Shown piece after piece: positions 1-10,000 of a stretch of 50,436 nucleotides of DNA (position 1 is the stretch's first letter; the number at the start of each line of letters is the position of its first letter). The DNA is taken from NCBI GenBank assembly GCA_900542285.1, contig UQNF01000008.1, positions 1 to 50,436 on the forward strand, read 5' to 3'. The translations under genes and the position numbers were made by a program. A model generated the notes under the pieces. It ran no database searches. It saw only the letters and a program-made list of their open reading frames with translations, and was not told where the DNA came from. Source of the stretch: an uncultured Clostridium sp. (GTDB taxonomy: Bacteria > Bacillota > Clostridia > Christensenellales > CAG-138).

Positions 1-55
1 CTTGACTGCTCTCTTGAAAGGAAATGTGTCACCTATGCTTGACGCTTCAACACAT
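1..55. repeat. Terminal inverted repeat, left copy
   Basis: Bases 1-55 are the exact reverse complement of 50382-50436, and identity stops at base 56 (a on the left, t on the right). The segment contains an internal dyad ATGTGT (24-29) / ACACAT (50-55). An exact 55-bp identity at both contig tips is what a k=55 de Bruijn assembler leaves when both ends run into the same multicopy element. The element itself is outside the window and I cannot assign it to a family. Confidence 0.9.
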
Positions 56-82
56 ATATCTTTCTAATTTCAAAAAAAGGTG

Positions 83-110
83 TTGACAAATACTGAAACA
101 TGAGTATAAT
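83..110 (+). promoter_or_regulatory. Sigma-A promoter of tRNA-Glu
   Basis: TTGACA at 83-88 and TATAAT at 105-110 are separated by 16 nt, both perfect consensus hexamers. The tRNA begins 30 nt downstream. A small hairpin (TGCTC-AAGA-GAGCA, about 118-131) lies in the leader. Confidence 0.85.
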
Positions 111-139
111 AAGCATGTGCTCAAGAGAGCAAGGCAAAT

Positions 140-215
140 GCTCAGTTCGTCTAGTGGCCTAGGACACCGCCCTCTCACGGCGGTAGCAGGGGTTCGACTC
201 CCCTACTGGGTACCA
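140..215 (+). tRNA. tRNA-Glu (anticodon CUC)
   Basis: The cloverleaf folds as follows: acceptor GCTCAGT/ACTGGGT, D-stem GTCT/GGAC, anticodon stem CCGCC/GGCGG around the loop CTCTCAC (anticodon CTC), T-stem AGGGG/CCCCT with loop TTCGACT, discriminator A and an encoded CCA. The acceptor contains two wobble pairs (G1-U72 and U3-G70). It is 76 nt including CCA. It is a single-gene transcription unit with its own promoter upstream and a strong terminator directly downstream. Confidence 0.95.
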
Positions 216-250
216 ATGAACGCTTATCGTTGATAAGCGTTCATTTTTTA
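215..250 (+). terminator. Rho-independent terminator of tRNA-Glu
   Basis: A perfect 14-bp stem (215-228 with 232-245) closes on a 3-nt loop and is followed by TTTTT. The left arm begins at the last base of the tRNA CCA end. Confidence 0.9.
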
Positions 251-273
251 TATCATTTTATGTCAGCAATTGA

Positions 274-300
274 TAACAGGCAGGTGATGCCTGCCTGTTA
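274..300. terminator. Stem-loop downstream of fbp
   Basis: A perfect 11-bp inverted repeat (TAACAGGCAGG / CCTGCCTGTTA) with a 5-nt loop lies 70 nt beyond the fbp stop on the minus strand. There is no clear T-run, so it may be a terminator or an RNA-stabilising hairpin for fbp. It lies between the two convergent units fbp and tRNA-Glu. Confidence 0.5.
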
Positions 301-369
301 CCGAATCACATAATACAAAAGCGGAGCCGATCACCCGAGCCGAGCTTTCGGCAGCAACTAACATAACAG

Positions 370-2394
370 TTAATGTTCGAGCGCAACCTTGACCATACGA
401 TAGTTGTGGTTCTCCTTTATGAGACCCATTTTGTATGCTGCAACCAGCATCTCCAGATGCTCGATCTCTTCGCGCAGTTCAACACCTTTATCACTGTCTG
501 CGACTCGAACCTGTCCTTTTGTCGCCAGAATGTTTTCAACTTCCGTAGTCGAATGAATATCCATATTTTCCTCGATAGCTTTTTCAAAGCTGATGAAAGG
601 CTCGTGCGCGACGATGTAAAGTCCTCTGGAGTCATATACAAGCGTATAGCCTGCAATGCCCGTGGTCTTTTGATAGTATTTGGAGAAGCCGCCATCGATC
701 ACTATAAGATTGCCTTCTGCCTTTATGGGGTTCTCTCCGTTGATCTTTTCAACAGGGATATGGCCGTTGACAATAACTGCGCGTTCCGTATCAGTAATCC
801 CGAATTCATTAAGGATTCGGACCGCAAGGTCCTTGGTGTCCTGATAGTTGTAATATGCGTTGCGTTTCTCCTTGTGGGATTTGCTGTCGTCAATTTCCAC
901 ACGCTCAAAAGTTGTCATCTTATCCTTTCCGAAGAAAGGAGAATCCGGACCGCACCAGAGATACCACATCAGGTCAAGCTCATTGACCTTCCTATCTGAC
1001 GGATCAGAAAAATACAGACGCTTGACTTCAGAATCTATGTAGTCAAACAATACCTTTCCGCTCCTTGCTATGCCATCCCCAAGCGTGACCTCTTTGAAGC
1101 TGCCGTCATCATTGAGGGGAACAAGGGCGTGATACATCAGGTTGTTGTTGGAAACCAGATACAATGAGCCTTTATCCATGAAGAACTTGATGTGCTTCTG
1201 CAGCATCGGACTGTTGAGGAATGAATACTGCAGCTCGTTGATAATGGTTTCTTCTTCTTCGGTAAGCTCGTACGGACAATCGGGGTTGATAGTGGGGAAG
1301 TCCGCATCCTTGATTGGGTAGGTTATTCCATCAATAGTAATTGTAGAATTGACCCTGTCAAGCGTATCAAGGAACAGCCTGTGGTCAAGACCATAGCTTG
1401 GATTGCGCATGATAAGCTGGCCTTCCAGCTTGTGCATAATGACGAATATCGCCTTATGAAGCTTCGCCCTGATGTTGACCTCCGGATCGTTATAGTAATC
1501 ATCATGGCTGGTCTTTCTTGGACGGAAAGCAAGCGCATTCTTATAGGTAGTTTGTGCGAACATCAGCAGATGACGCAGATTGATTCCATAGGTGTTTTCG
1601 ATAAGGTCGAGGTTGTTGTGACGAAAGCTGTTAGTCAACACGCCTGAGATACAGGTCTTTTCGCCAAGAGCTGCGCCTATCCACAGAATATCGTGATTTC
1701 CCCACTGGATATCAACCGATGGGTGCTTGAGAAGCAAATCAATGATCTTGTGCGGTTCCGTGCCCCTGTCATAGATATCGCCCACGATATGAAGCCTGTC
1801 TACAGAGAGCTTTTTGATGGCATCGGTCAGCGCAACGATGACCTGTTCAGCATAATCATGGCGTATGATAGAATCGAAGATCTCATCATAATAAGCATCC
1901 AAGTCATGGAAGTTGATCCTTGCGGTAAGCAGCTCCTCTATGATGTAGGAATAGCTGGGATCAAGGGACTTACGGAGCTTGGAACGAGTGTACTTGCTGC
2001 TTATCTTGCGGCCTAGAGTAATAAGGTTTCTGAGGGTGTACTTATACCATGAATCAGGATCGTCAACGTCCTTAAGCTCCAGAGCTATCTTCTGCTTGGG
2101 ATAGTAGACTATCGTTGCAAGGGTTTCGCGCTCATCGTAGGTGAGCGTATTTGCAAAAAGCCTCTCGATCTCATTCCGGATAACACCGGAAGCGTTGTTG
2201 AGTATGTGTTCGAAAGCATCGCCTTGTCCATGAAGATCGCTCATGAAATGCTCGGTGGGCTTTGGAAGCGCAAGTATTGAACTGAGGTTGACTATCTCAG
2301 TCATTGCATATTGAACTGTGGGGAATGCCTTGGAAAGCTGATTTAGAAAGAGAAGATTATCGTTCAACTCTTGTTCTGTATAGTTCGTTTTCAT
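370..2394 (-). CDS. fbp: Fructose-1,6-bisphosphatase class III
   Basis: This enzyme hydrolyses fructose-1,6-bisphosphate to fructose-6-phosphate plus phosphate, the gluconeogenic step, in the cytosol. The protein (674 aa) has the calcineurin-type metallophosphatase motifs expected of the Firmicute class III family: DLHG at 53-56, GDIYDRG at 205-211, GNHD at 232-235 and a late NGH motif near 590. The length matches the family (about 640-670 aa). The ATG at 2394 is chosen because GGAGGT lies 6 nt upstream; an in-frame extension of 15 codons has no ribosome site. It is monocistronic, with a candidate promoter at 2463-2491. The window also encodes a PPi-type phosphofructokinase, so this FBPase may not be the only route from FBP to F6P. 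Confidence 0.95.
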   Translation of the reverse strand: MKTNYTEQELNDNLLFLNQLSKAFPTVQYAMTEIVNLSSILALPKPTEHFMSDLHGQGDAFEHILNNASGVIRNEIERLFANTLTYDERETLATIVYYPKQKIALELKDVDDPDSWYKYTLRNLITLGRKISSKYTRSKLRKSLDPSYSYIIEELLTARINFHDLDAYYDEIFDSIIRHDYAEQVIVALTDAIKKLSVDRLHIVGDIYDRGTEPHKIIDLLLKHPSVDIQWGNHDILWIGAALGEKTCISGVLTNSFRHNNLDLIENTYGINLRHLLMFAQTTYKNALAFRPRKTSHDDYYNDPEVNIRAKLHKAIFVIMHKLEGQLIMRNPSYGLDHRLFLDTLDRVNSTITIDGITYPIKDADFPTINPDCPYELTEEEETIINELQYSFLNSPMLQKHIKFFMDKGSLYLVSNNNLMYHALVPLNDDGSFKEVTLGDGIARSGKVLFDYIDSEVKRLYFSDPSDRKVNELDLMWYLWCGPDSPFFGKDKMTTFERVEIDDSKSHKEKRNAYYNYQDTKDLAVRILNEFGITDTERAVIVNGHIPVEKINGENPIKAEGNLIVIDGGFSKYYQKTTGIAGYTLVYDSRGLYIVAHEPFISFEKAIEENMDIHSTTEVENILATKGQVRVADSDKGVELREEIEHLEMLVAAYKMGLIKENHNYRMVKVALEH

Positions 2395-2462
2395 TGGGAT
2401 ACCTCCATTAGCAAAGTCTCTTGGTGAAAAGTCCGGCATAGTGGTTAGTTATGCTCAAAACA

Positions 2463-2491
2463 AGTATAACACTTTAACAGTAAATTTTGAA
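2463..2491 (-). promoter_or_regulatory. Promoter of fbp
   Basis: On the minus strand, TTCAAA (2491-2486) and TATACT (2468-2463) are spaced by 17 nt, about 70 nt upstream of the fbp start. The -35 box sits at the edge of an 8-bp inverted repeat (2489-2496 / 2525-2532). Confidence 0.55.
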
Positions 2492-2533
2492 CTATCAGAA
2501 CGGAAAAATAAATATATATTGCCGGATAGTTCC

Positions 2534-4018
2534 TTAGAACACCCGCCGTCCCCAAGCAAAATATGTCCTATGCCAATTACCGATATTGGATATGGTAACG
2601 CATCCTGCTGAGGATGAGGCGTGAATGATCTGGTTATTCCCTATGTAAACAGCAACATGGGATATCCTTGTAAAGCCGGAGTCATAGAAGAACATCAAAT
2701 CACCGACAACAAGCTCTTCGATCGTATCGACTCTGTCCCATTGCTCATACATTGAATAACCTGCGGCGTTAAGCCTTCCGATGTTAACACCTGCATTCCT
2801 TAGGCAATAGTAGACCAGTCCCGAACAATCAAAGGAGTCAGGGCCGGAATGACCAAGTATGTAGGGTTTCCCAAGCTGTTCATACAATAGAGCAATAAAT
2901 GTCTGCAGTCCCTCGCCGTCTTGCGTCGGTGAAGGCGTCGGCAAGCTCGTTGGCGTGGGAGTCGGCTCCGGTGTAGGCTCCGGGGTCGGTGAAGGCGTGG
3001 GAGTAGGAGCCGGGGTTGGTGTCGGTGTAGGCGTCGGCTTTGGCGTAGGAGTTGGCGGCGCTGTAGGCTTAGGTGTAGGGGTGGGCGAGACCGGGACCGA
3101 AGTCGGAGTTGGGTAAGGTGTTGGAGCTGGTGTTGGTGTCGGCGCCGCTGTTGGACTTATGGTTGGCATCGCCGAAGGTGTAGGGGATGGCGCAGGTTCG
3201 GGGGTAGGTGCAGGAGTGAAAATCGGATCCGTGGTAGGCAAAAAGATAGGATTATCATATTCTCCGCTTGCATTTATTGCATAGGGCGAGAAAATAGCCT
3301 CCAATGTCACACTATCAGCAGTACCGTTTACAAATATTCCATTGAGCTTTTGAAACTCCTTAACGGCTCTTTCGGTAGTAAATCCGTAATATCCGTTGAT
3401 TTTATCCACATCATAGCCAAGCTGTTCAAGCCTCTCCTGAATGAGCTTGACATCATCTCCGCTGTTATATAATTCTACTAAGTATTGCTTTGCATTGTCG
3501 GAGAACAGCTGCATACAGAAGGACTTGTCCACAATTCCGGTCTGCTGCAAATGGCTTGCGCGCTGGAACAGCCTGACGGCTTCTTCCAGCGGCTTGCCAA
3601 AGTATTCACACGGCTCATCTGAAGAAAGGTAGCCAAGCTCCATAAGCCTTGATTGGATATCAATAATGATTTCATGACTGTCTCCGACACTAAGATACAG
3701 ATCATAATCAAGACCGGACGGAGCTTGTGAAATAGCTGCAGTATAGACAGGAGATTCGGAAGATTCTGCGTAATCCGTCTGAGTTCCAGACGGCGACTCC
3801 GTATAATTATTCGGTGTAGCACCGGGAATAGCCAGATCCACCATTTGATTCTTCGAGGTATGAACAACGACGAGCACGATAATGGCAGCCAAAACGGCAA
3901 ACAGCGCAAAGACCAGGATCAGCTTTGCTCCGGATAGAGACCAGCGTCGAGCTTTGGATGAAATGGACTCGCGCTTTGGCTTTCTGCGTTCGCTAAGGTT
4001 TTTCTTGTCGTTATCCAT
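2534..4018 (-). CDS. Membrane-anchored NlpC/P60 peptidoglycan endopeptidase with two PG-binding domains
   Basis: This is a likely cell-wall hydrolase cutting peptide stems of peptidoglycan, acting outside the membrane. The order along the 494 residues is: a basic N-terminus, one membrane segment (31-53), two peptidoglycan-binding type 1 domains (about 109-172 and 184-244), a Pro/Thr-rich linker of roughly 110 residues (about 255-370), and a C-terminal NlpC/P60 domain. The catalytic triad appears complete: Cys398 in the DCSG motif, His454 in ISHVA and His466 in IIHAS. The start ATG has GGAGG 12 nt upstream, a rather long spacing. The gene is divergent from transketolase. The D,L-endopeptidase specificity is inferred from the family. 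Confidence 0.9.
   Translation of the reverse strand: MDNDKKNLSERRKPKRESISSKARRWSLSGAKLILVFALFAVLAAIIVLVVVHTSKNQMVDLAIPGATPNNYTESPSGTQTDYAESSESPVYTAAISQAPSGLDYDLYLSVGDSHEIIIDIQSRLMELGYLSSDEPCEYFGKPLEEAVRLFQRASHLQQTGIVDKSFCMQLFSDNAKQYLVELYNSGDDVKLIQERLEQLGYDVDKINGYYGFTTERAVKEFQKLNGIFVNGTADSVTLEAIFSPYAINASGEYDNPIFLPTTDPIFTPAPTPEPAPSPTPSAMPTISPTAAPTPTPAPTPYPTPTSVPVSPTPTPKPTAPPTPTPKPTPTPTPTPAPTPTPSPTPEPTPEPTPTPTSLPTPSPTQDGEGLQTFIALLYEQLGKPYILGHSGPDSFDCSGLVYYCLRNAGVNIGRLNAAGYSMYEQWDRVDTIEELVVGDLMFFYDSGFTRISHVAVYIGNNQIIHASSSAGCVTISNIGNWHRTYFAWGRRVF
2915..3230. repeat. Degenerate repeats encoding the Pro/Thr linker
   Basis: Short degenerate repeats (units such as GGTGTAGGCGT on the plus strand) encode PTP/APTP motifs in the wall hydrolase linker. 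They are coding, not CRISPR. This kind of tract often varies in length between strains. Confidence 0.7.
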
Positions 4019-4043
4019 GCTGCATTAATTCCTCCGTATCACT

Positions 4044-4049
4044 ATTATA
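4044..4049 (-). promoter_or_regulatory. -10 box upstream of the NlpC/P60 gene
   Basis: TATAAT on the minus strand lies about 25 nt upstream of the start codon. No good -35 hexamer is visible at 16-18 nt, so only the -10 element is proposed. Confidence 0.4.
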
Positions 4050-4148
4050 GCTCATTTTTCTTCAAATTTCTACCCTAACTTTATCTAACCGAACAAGATG
4101 TGTACGAAAACCAAAGCTAAACTACGGCAATATATCTCGGTTCATGGG

Positions 4149-4177
4149 TTGTAAAGTAAATCAAAGAGCGGTAAAAT
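4149..4177 (+). promoter_or_regulatory. Candidate promoter of transketolase
   Basis: TTGTAA (4149-4154), a 17-nt spacer and TAAAAT (4172-4177) lie about 50 nt upstream of the transketolase start. Confidence 0.5.
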
Positions 4178-4226
4178 AAAAATTGCGGTCTATCCGCCTA
4201 ATAGCTTGATTCATTTTGGAGGAAGC

Positions 4227-6233
4227 ATGAATAGAATCGATAACCTCACCGTAAATACCATTAGAACCTTGGCTGCCGATGCAATTGAAAAAGCAAAGAG
4301 CGGCCATCCCGGTCTTGCAATCGGCGCTGCGCCCATGGCGCTTGCAGTGTTTGAGCAGATGAAGCATCGCAGCAGCTGCGACTCGGATCTAAACAGTATG
4401 TATGTAATTGGCAGGGACAGGTTTGTACTCAGCGCAGGGCACGCTTCAATGCTTCTGTATTCGCTGATGCATCTCTTTGGTTATGATGTCAGCATCGATG
4501 ATATTAAGAACTTCCGTCAGTTCGGGAGCAAGACTGCAGGGCATCCAGAATACGGAAACATCGTTGGTATCGAAGCCACAACCGGTCCCCTTGGCCAGGG
4601 CTTTGCAATGGCAGTAGGTATGGCCATGGCGGAGAGGCACTGCGCGGCTCTTTATAACAAAACCGGTTTTCCCATCTTTGATAACTATACCTATGTGCTT
4701 ATGGGTGACGGCTGTATGATGGAGGGCGCAGCGAGTGAAGCTGCTTCCATCGCCGGAACTCACAAGCTAAACAAGCTTATTGCGCTTTATGACAGCAACA
4801 ACATCACCATCGAGGGCAATACGGATATTGCATTCACCGAAAACGTGGCTATGCGCTTCATCAGTTACGGCTGGAATGTTCTTGAGGTGCTCGATGGCGA
4901 GGATATCGATGCGATTCGTGATGCACTTGCTTCAGCAAAGCAGAGCGAAGACAAGCCGACTCTGATAATCGTTCACACCAAGATTGCTCACGGGACTCCT
5001 AAGGAGGGGCTTGCCGCTTCACATGGCTCTCCGCTTGGCGCAGACAACATTGCTGCATGGAAACAGAATATCGGCTGGGCATATGACCCGTTCACCGTTC
5101 CCGATGAAGTTCGCTCGCATATGGATGCGTTCATTGCAGAGAATCGTTCACGCAATGCCGAATACTCGGATATGCTTAATCGCTTTAAGAACGAGATGCC
5201 CGACGCATATAATGAGCTTTGTATGGGATTTAGCGGCGAATACACAAGCGCCTACAGGCTGCTCGGAGATGAAGACTTCAGCGCATTTGACGATACTAAG
5301 CTTGCGACCAGGCAGTGTTCCGGAATCGTTCTGAACAGGCTGGCTGAGCGTATGCCTAATATGTTCGGCGGAAGCGCTGACCTTGCGCCCTCAAACAACT
5401 CTGAACTGAAGGGCAAGGGGTATTTCTCGCCTGAAACGCCCGATGGAATGAATATTCATTTTGGTGTCAGAGAGTTTGCAATGGCCGATATCTGCAACGG
5501 TATCGCTCTTTATGGATGCCTGAAGCCCTTCTGCGCAACATTCGCTGTATTTTCAGATTATATTAAACCCGCAGTCAGGCTTGCGTCGATCATGGAGCTT
5601 GGGATAACCTATGTTCTTACACACGACAGCATCGGTGTAGGCGAGGATGGTCCAACACATCAGCCCATCGAGCAGCTTGATATGTTCCGCGCAACTCCCA
5701 ATACATATGTTTTCCGTCCCGCCGACGGAAGAGAAACTGCTGGCTGCTATGCTGCCGCTGCCGACATTAACGCGCCCAGCCTTATGTTCCTTTCAAGGCA
5801 AGCCTTGCCGCAGATTGTCGGTACCGATTCCGAGTGTGTTCTCAAGGGGGGCTATGTCATAAGAGAATCTACAGGAGATAAGCCTGACGCAATCATTCTT
5901 GCTACCGGATCAGAGGTTTCTCTTGCAATTGAGGCTGCGGAGCTTCTGTCAAAAGAGAATATTCATGTTCGCGTTGTTTCGATGCCTTGTATGGAACTGT
6001 TTGACCTGCAGAGCAAGGAGTATCGCGAATCGGTCCTCCCCGATGAAATCCGCTGCAGGGTTGCAGTTGAAGCGCTCGGGGGAAAATCCTGGTATAAATA
6101 TATCGGTCTTGACGGCAAGCTTGTCTGCATGAACAGCTTTGGAGCTTCTGCACCCGGAAGCGTTTTGTTCAGGCACTTCGGCTTCACCGTCGAAAATGTT
6201 GCTGATACCGTGAGAAATACAATAAAGCGATAA
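4227..6233 (+). CDS. tkt: Transketolase
   Basis: This thiamine-diphosphate enzyme transfers two-carbon ketol units between pentose phosphates and aldoses in the non-oxidative pentose phosphate pathway. The 668-aa protein is full length. Visible motifs are GHASMLLYSL near the N-terminus, TGPLGQG, the ThDP/metal motif GDG at 160-162 with the downstream DSNN, HGTPKEG, and the pyrimidine-domain motif GVGEDGPTHQP. The ATG at 4227 follows GGAGG by 4 nt; an in-frame TTG 21 nt upstream is not supported by a ribosome site. It is a single-gene unit closed by a terminator. No transaldolase gene is seen in the window, and the PPi-type phosphofructokinase at 41683 could supply a sedoheptulose-1,7-bisphosphate bypass (inference). 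Confidence 0.95.
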   Translation: MNRIDNLTVNTIRTLAADAIEKAKSGHPGLAIGAAPMALAVFEQMKHRSSCDSDLNSMYVIGRDRFVLSAGHASMLLYSLMHLFGYDVSIDDIKNFRQFGSKTAGHPEYGNIVGIEATTGPLGQGFAMAVGMAMAERHCAALYNKTGFPIFDNYTYVLMGDGCMMEGAASEAASIAGTHKLNKLIALYDSNNITIEGNTDIAFTENVAMRFISYGWNVLEVLDGEDIDAIRDALASAKQSEDKPTLIIVHTKIAHGTPKEGLAASHGSPLGADNIAAWKQNIGWAYDPFTVPDEVRSHMDAFIAENRSRNAEYSDMLNRFKNEMPDAYNELCMGFSGEYTSAYRLLGDEDFSAFDDTKLATRQCSGIVLNRLAERMPNMFGGSADLAPSNNSELKGKGYFSPETPDGMNIHFGVREFAMADICNGIALYGCLKPFCATFAVFSDYIKPAVRLASIMELGITYVLTHDSIGVGEDGPTHQPIEQLDMFRATPNTYVFRPADGRETAGCYAAAADINAPSLMFLSRQALPQIVGTDSECVLKGGYVIRESTGDKPDAIILATGSEVSLAIEAAELLSKENIHVRVVSMPCMELFDLQSKEYRESVLPDEIRCRVAVEALGGKSWYKYIGLDGKLVCMNSFGASAPGSVLFRHFGFTVENVADTVRNTIKR

Positions 6234-6252
6234 TCCGTAAATTAGTTATTTC

Positions 6253-6300
6253 AACGAAGGACCGTTCTGATGCATAGGATGGTTCTTCGTTATTTTATTA
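6253..6300 (+). terminator. Terminator after transketolase
   Basis: AACGAAGGACC (6253-6263) pairs with GGTTCTTCGTT (6281-6291), an 11-bp stem with one G-U pair and a 17-nt loop. It is followed by TATTTTATTA. Confidence 0.7.
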
Positions 6301-6334
6301 AATCGAAGAAACCGCAAAATACGCATTCAGTGGG

Positions 6335-6363
6335 TTGAAAACTACGATAAATGCTAGTATAAT
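6335..6363 (+). promoter_or_regulatory. Promoter of the ABC exporter operon
   Basis: TTGAAA (6335-6340), a 17-nt spacer and TATAAT (6358-6363) lie 29 nt before the ATPase start. One mismatch to consensus. Confidence 0.8.
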
Positions 6364-6392
6364 ATAACTTGAATAAGTTTGGGAGGGAAAGA

Positions 6393-7097
6393 ATGTGCGC
6401 TTTTGTTAAGTTTGATAAGGTCGGCAAGGTCTACCATTCAGGTGATGTGAATGTTACAGCCTTGAAGGATGTCTCCTTTGAGATAGAGAAGGGCGAGATC
6501 TGCGTCATTGTCGGTCAGTCCGGTGCAGGAAAAACCACGCTGCTCAATATTCTTGGCGGTATGGACACACTTACCAGCGGAAATGTTTATCTCGAATCAA
6601 CAGAGGTATCGGCATACGACACTCGCAAGCTTGCCGATTACCGCAGGCATGAGGTTGGGTTCGTGTTTCAATACTATAACCTGATCCCGAATCTGACTGC
6701 ACTTGAGAATGTTGAGATTGCATCACAGCTAACCCGTAATCCAATGCCTGCCGAGCAGGTATTGGCGGATGTCGGGCTTGCTGATCGAATGAAAAACTTT
6801 CCGTCACAACTGTCCGGAGGAGAGCAGCAGCGCGTTGCGATAGCGAGAGCTCTTGCAAAGAGGCCAAAGCTCCTGCTGTGCGATGAGCCGACGGGCGCTC
6901 TCGACTATTTGACCGGAAAGGCAATTCTAAAGCTTCTTCAGAAAGAAAGCCGCGAGAACGGAATGACCGTCATCATTATTACGCATAATTCCGCGCTGAC
7001 CGCCATGGCTGACAGGGTGATCAGGATAAAGAGCGGAATGGTGGAATCCGTTACGAAGAATGAAGTTGTAACTCCGGTTGAGGATATCGAATGGTAA
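6393..7097 (+). CDS. ABC transporter ATP-binding protein, MacB/LolD type
   Basis: This is the ATPase that powers the FtsX-type permease encoded by the next gene. Over 234 residues it shows Walker A GQSGAGKTT (41-49), the Q-loop in VFQYYN (about 91-96), signature LSGGEQQ (140-146) and Walker B LLLCDEP (160-166) with TGALD after it, the pattern of the MacB/LolD/FtsE class. The start at 6393 follows GGGAGG by 6 nt. The stop overlaps the permease start (ATGGTAA), so the two genes are translationally coupled. The substrate cannot be read from the ATPase. Related Firmicute pairs serve in peptide-antibiotic resistance or envelope processes. Confidence 0.92.
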   Translation: MCAFVKFDKVGKVYHSGDVNVTALKDVSFEIEKGEICVIVGQSGAGKTTLLNILGGMDTLTSGNVYLESTEVSAYDTRKLADYRRHEVGFVFQYYNLIPNLTALENVEIASQLTRNPMPAEQVLADVGLADRMKNFPSQLSGGEQQRVAIARALAKRPKLLLCDEPTGALDYLTGKAILKLLQKESRENGMTVIIITHNSALTAMADRVIRIKSGMVESVTKNEVVTPVEDIEW

Positions 7098-10000
7098 AAA
7101 AATTTATTCCTGATTCCAAGTTTAGGGCCTGGACAAAGAACAACTTACGAGAGATACAGCATACCAAGGGCAGATTTATCGCGATCCTTGTGATAATTAT
7201 GCTTGGGGTAGGCTTCTTTTCGGGTCTGCTTGCGCTGAAGCCCGCGATGATCAAAGGGGCAAATAATTACATTAACGATGACTCAAATATGTATGACTAT
7301 CGCTTTATAACGACCATTGGCTTTACCGAAGACGATGTTAATTATTATAAAACGCTTGATGGCGTCACAATGGCAGAAGGAAGCTACTCTATAGACTTTT
7401 TTGCAGATACCGAATACGAATCCGCCTTGGGCGGAACAAGCGATGACGAGCGTATTCTTAAAGCATATTCAATAACTAAGAAGATCAATAAAATCAAGCT
7501 TGTTTCCGGCAGAATGCCAACGTCGAGCAACGAATGCCTGGTAGACGATTCGGCAATCGGCGCCAAGGCAATTGGGACCACTATACGGGTCAGCAGCAGG
7601 AACAGCGATTCAACAAAGGAATTCTTTGCTCACGATAAATTCATAGTAGTGGGCACATGCTGCTCTGTCAATTATCTGAATAGAACAAGAGGGACGACAA
7701 CCCTAGAGGGAGGTACTCTTGATGGCTTTATCTATCTATTAAGCGATGCATTCAGTTCCGATCGCATGACCGAGCTGCTAATCAAAACGGATGCAAGCGG
7801 AGATATTTTCTCGGATGAATATGATAATGCGATAAACGATTATGCCGATAAGTTTCAGTCCATCCTTGATGAACGCACCAAGGAGGATTATGAGAATCTT
7901 CGCAGTGATGCTCGAAGGCTGCTTGACGAAGCTTGGGACAAGTACGATTCAGAGTATGATTCCTATCTTGAAACAAAAAGAGAAGCCGAGCAGCAGCTCG
8001 ACGACACGCTGGAAACGCTCAATAATGGAAAGGCGCAGTTGGAAGAAGCCAAAGCGCAATTGGCTGACGCAAAGCAAGCAATTGAGGACGGCGAAAAAGA
8101 GTATTGCGATGGAATTAAGGCTTATGATGAAGGTTTGGCTGAATATACCGCGCAGCGCGAAGCCGTGCTGTCTCAGCTCTATGAAGCTCAGGGAGAGATA
8201 GATGCTAACCGCAGGACGGTTGAGACGGCTTTGTCGCTCATTGATCAAAGCGATGCAGTAGGAACCTATAATGCAATGGTGGACAGATTGAATGAACTGT
8301 CCGAAATCATGGACAGCATTGAGGATCACGAGAGCTTGGAATACTTACAGGCGTATGAAGAATACATCTTTTTGCAGCACCAGATCGAGCTTATCGATGA
8401 ATCCGGCCTCCCTGGGATGTACCGCCAGCTGGTAGAAGCACAGGTGCAGCTTGATGAAGCGCAGGCAGAGCTCGATCGTCAGCGTGAAACCGCCATGCAT
8501 GAATTTGAAAGAGTCAAGGCAGAGCTTGACAGGGCAAAATCCCAGCTTGACGATGCAGCATATGAACTCAATTCCGCACGACTTCAGTATACCGAGGGCC
8601 TGATTACTTATTATGAATCGAAGAGCGCCTATGACGCAGGGTATGCAAAGTATGAGCAGGCAAAGCTGGAAGCGGATACACAGTTCGATGAGGCAGAGCA
8701 GCGGTTTTCGGAAGCAAAAGCTGAGATCGATGCTCAGGAAAAGGAATTTGATGATTTCTTTGGAGAAGCGGTAAGATCGTATTCTCTCGATAGAAGCAAA
8801 AATTCCGGCTACATCAGCTATGAAAATGACGCTTCAATAGTCGAGGGCATTGCACGCGTAATTCCGCTTATCTTCTTTATTGTCGCGGCGCTGGTTTGTA
8901 CAACGACCATGACAAGAATGGTGGATGAGCACAGAACGCAGATCGGAACGCTCAAAGCTATTGGTTATAGTGATGGAATCATCATAATGAAATACATTGG
9001 TTATTCCGGTTCCGCTGCGCTCATCGGCTGTGTGATAGGCTTTTTTGGCGGAAGTATCCTAATACCCAAGGTTATCTGGAATGCGTATAAGATGCTGTAT
9101 GATTTCGGAGAAATAGGTATCGTATTCGATTATGAAAATGCGCTTATTTCACTTATTATTTCGCTCGTATGCACCGCAGGCGCGACATTTGCAGTATGCA
9201 AGAAGGAACTCACTGAAATGCCTGCTGATCTCATCCGTCCTAAAGCGCCAAAGCCGGGCAGGCGCATCCTGCTTGAGCGCATACCATTCATCTGGAATCA
9301 TTTGAGCTTTTTGAATAAGGTCGCCGCCAGGAATATCCTTCGCTATACGAGAAGACTGATTATGATGCTGGTTGGCATAGGCGGCTGTACGGCACTTATC
9401 CTCGTTGGCTTTGGCGTCCATGACTCAATAAGCAATGTAGTAAACGACCAGTTTACCAATATTACTCGCTATGATTATGAGATCAGCTTTGCCGACAGCA
9501 TGACTGCGGAAGAGCAGGCAGAGTTTACCGAATCATGTAAAGGGCTTCTAAAGGATTGTGTTTTTGTAATATCCGATTCTGTCAACATCAAGACCGGAAA
9601 GGGCGAGCTTGCGGTGAACATAGTAGCAACATCAGATCCCGATGTGTGCGATATCGTTAGATTCTCATTAAACGGCGAAGTCGTCCCTTATCCCGGAGAT
9701 GGCGGAATCATTATAAATGAAAAACTATCAACGCTTACGAAAGCAAAGATCGGAGATTACGTTGAGATATGTCTGAACGATGAGGAGACCATCGAGGCGC
9801 GTGTTGACGGCATTTTTGAAAACTATGTCAATAACTATATGTTTATGAATGAGAAAACATATAAGGATCTGTTCAACAACGATGCTGGGTATAAAACCGC
9901 ATATGCAACGGTTCAGGGAGACGATATTTACGATGTATCGGCAAGGCTCTATAAGGAAATGGGCGTAAACAACGTTTCCGTATCCGAGGATATTCGAAAG

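Noticed and set aside
7..131. TGCTCTCTTGA (7-17) and TCAAGAGAGCA (121-131) as the ends of a 125-bp MITE
   Set aside because: The right arm overlaps the tRNA leader hairpin, no target duplication is visible, and 11 bp alone is weak.
2489..2532. Inverted repeat GAACTATC / GATAGTTC as the terminator of the NlpC/P60 gene
   Set aside because: The stem is only 8 bp with a 28-nt loop and is followed by an A-rich, not T-rich, stretch on the transcribed strand.
2915..3230. Short GGTGTAGGCGT-like repeats resembling a CRISPR or minisatellite
   Set aside because: Units are degenerate, irregular and in frame with a Pro/Thr linker of the wall hydrolase.
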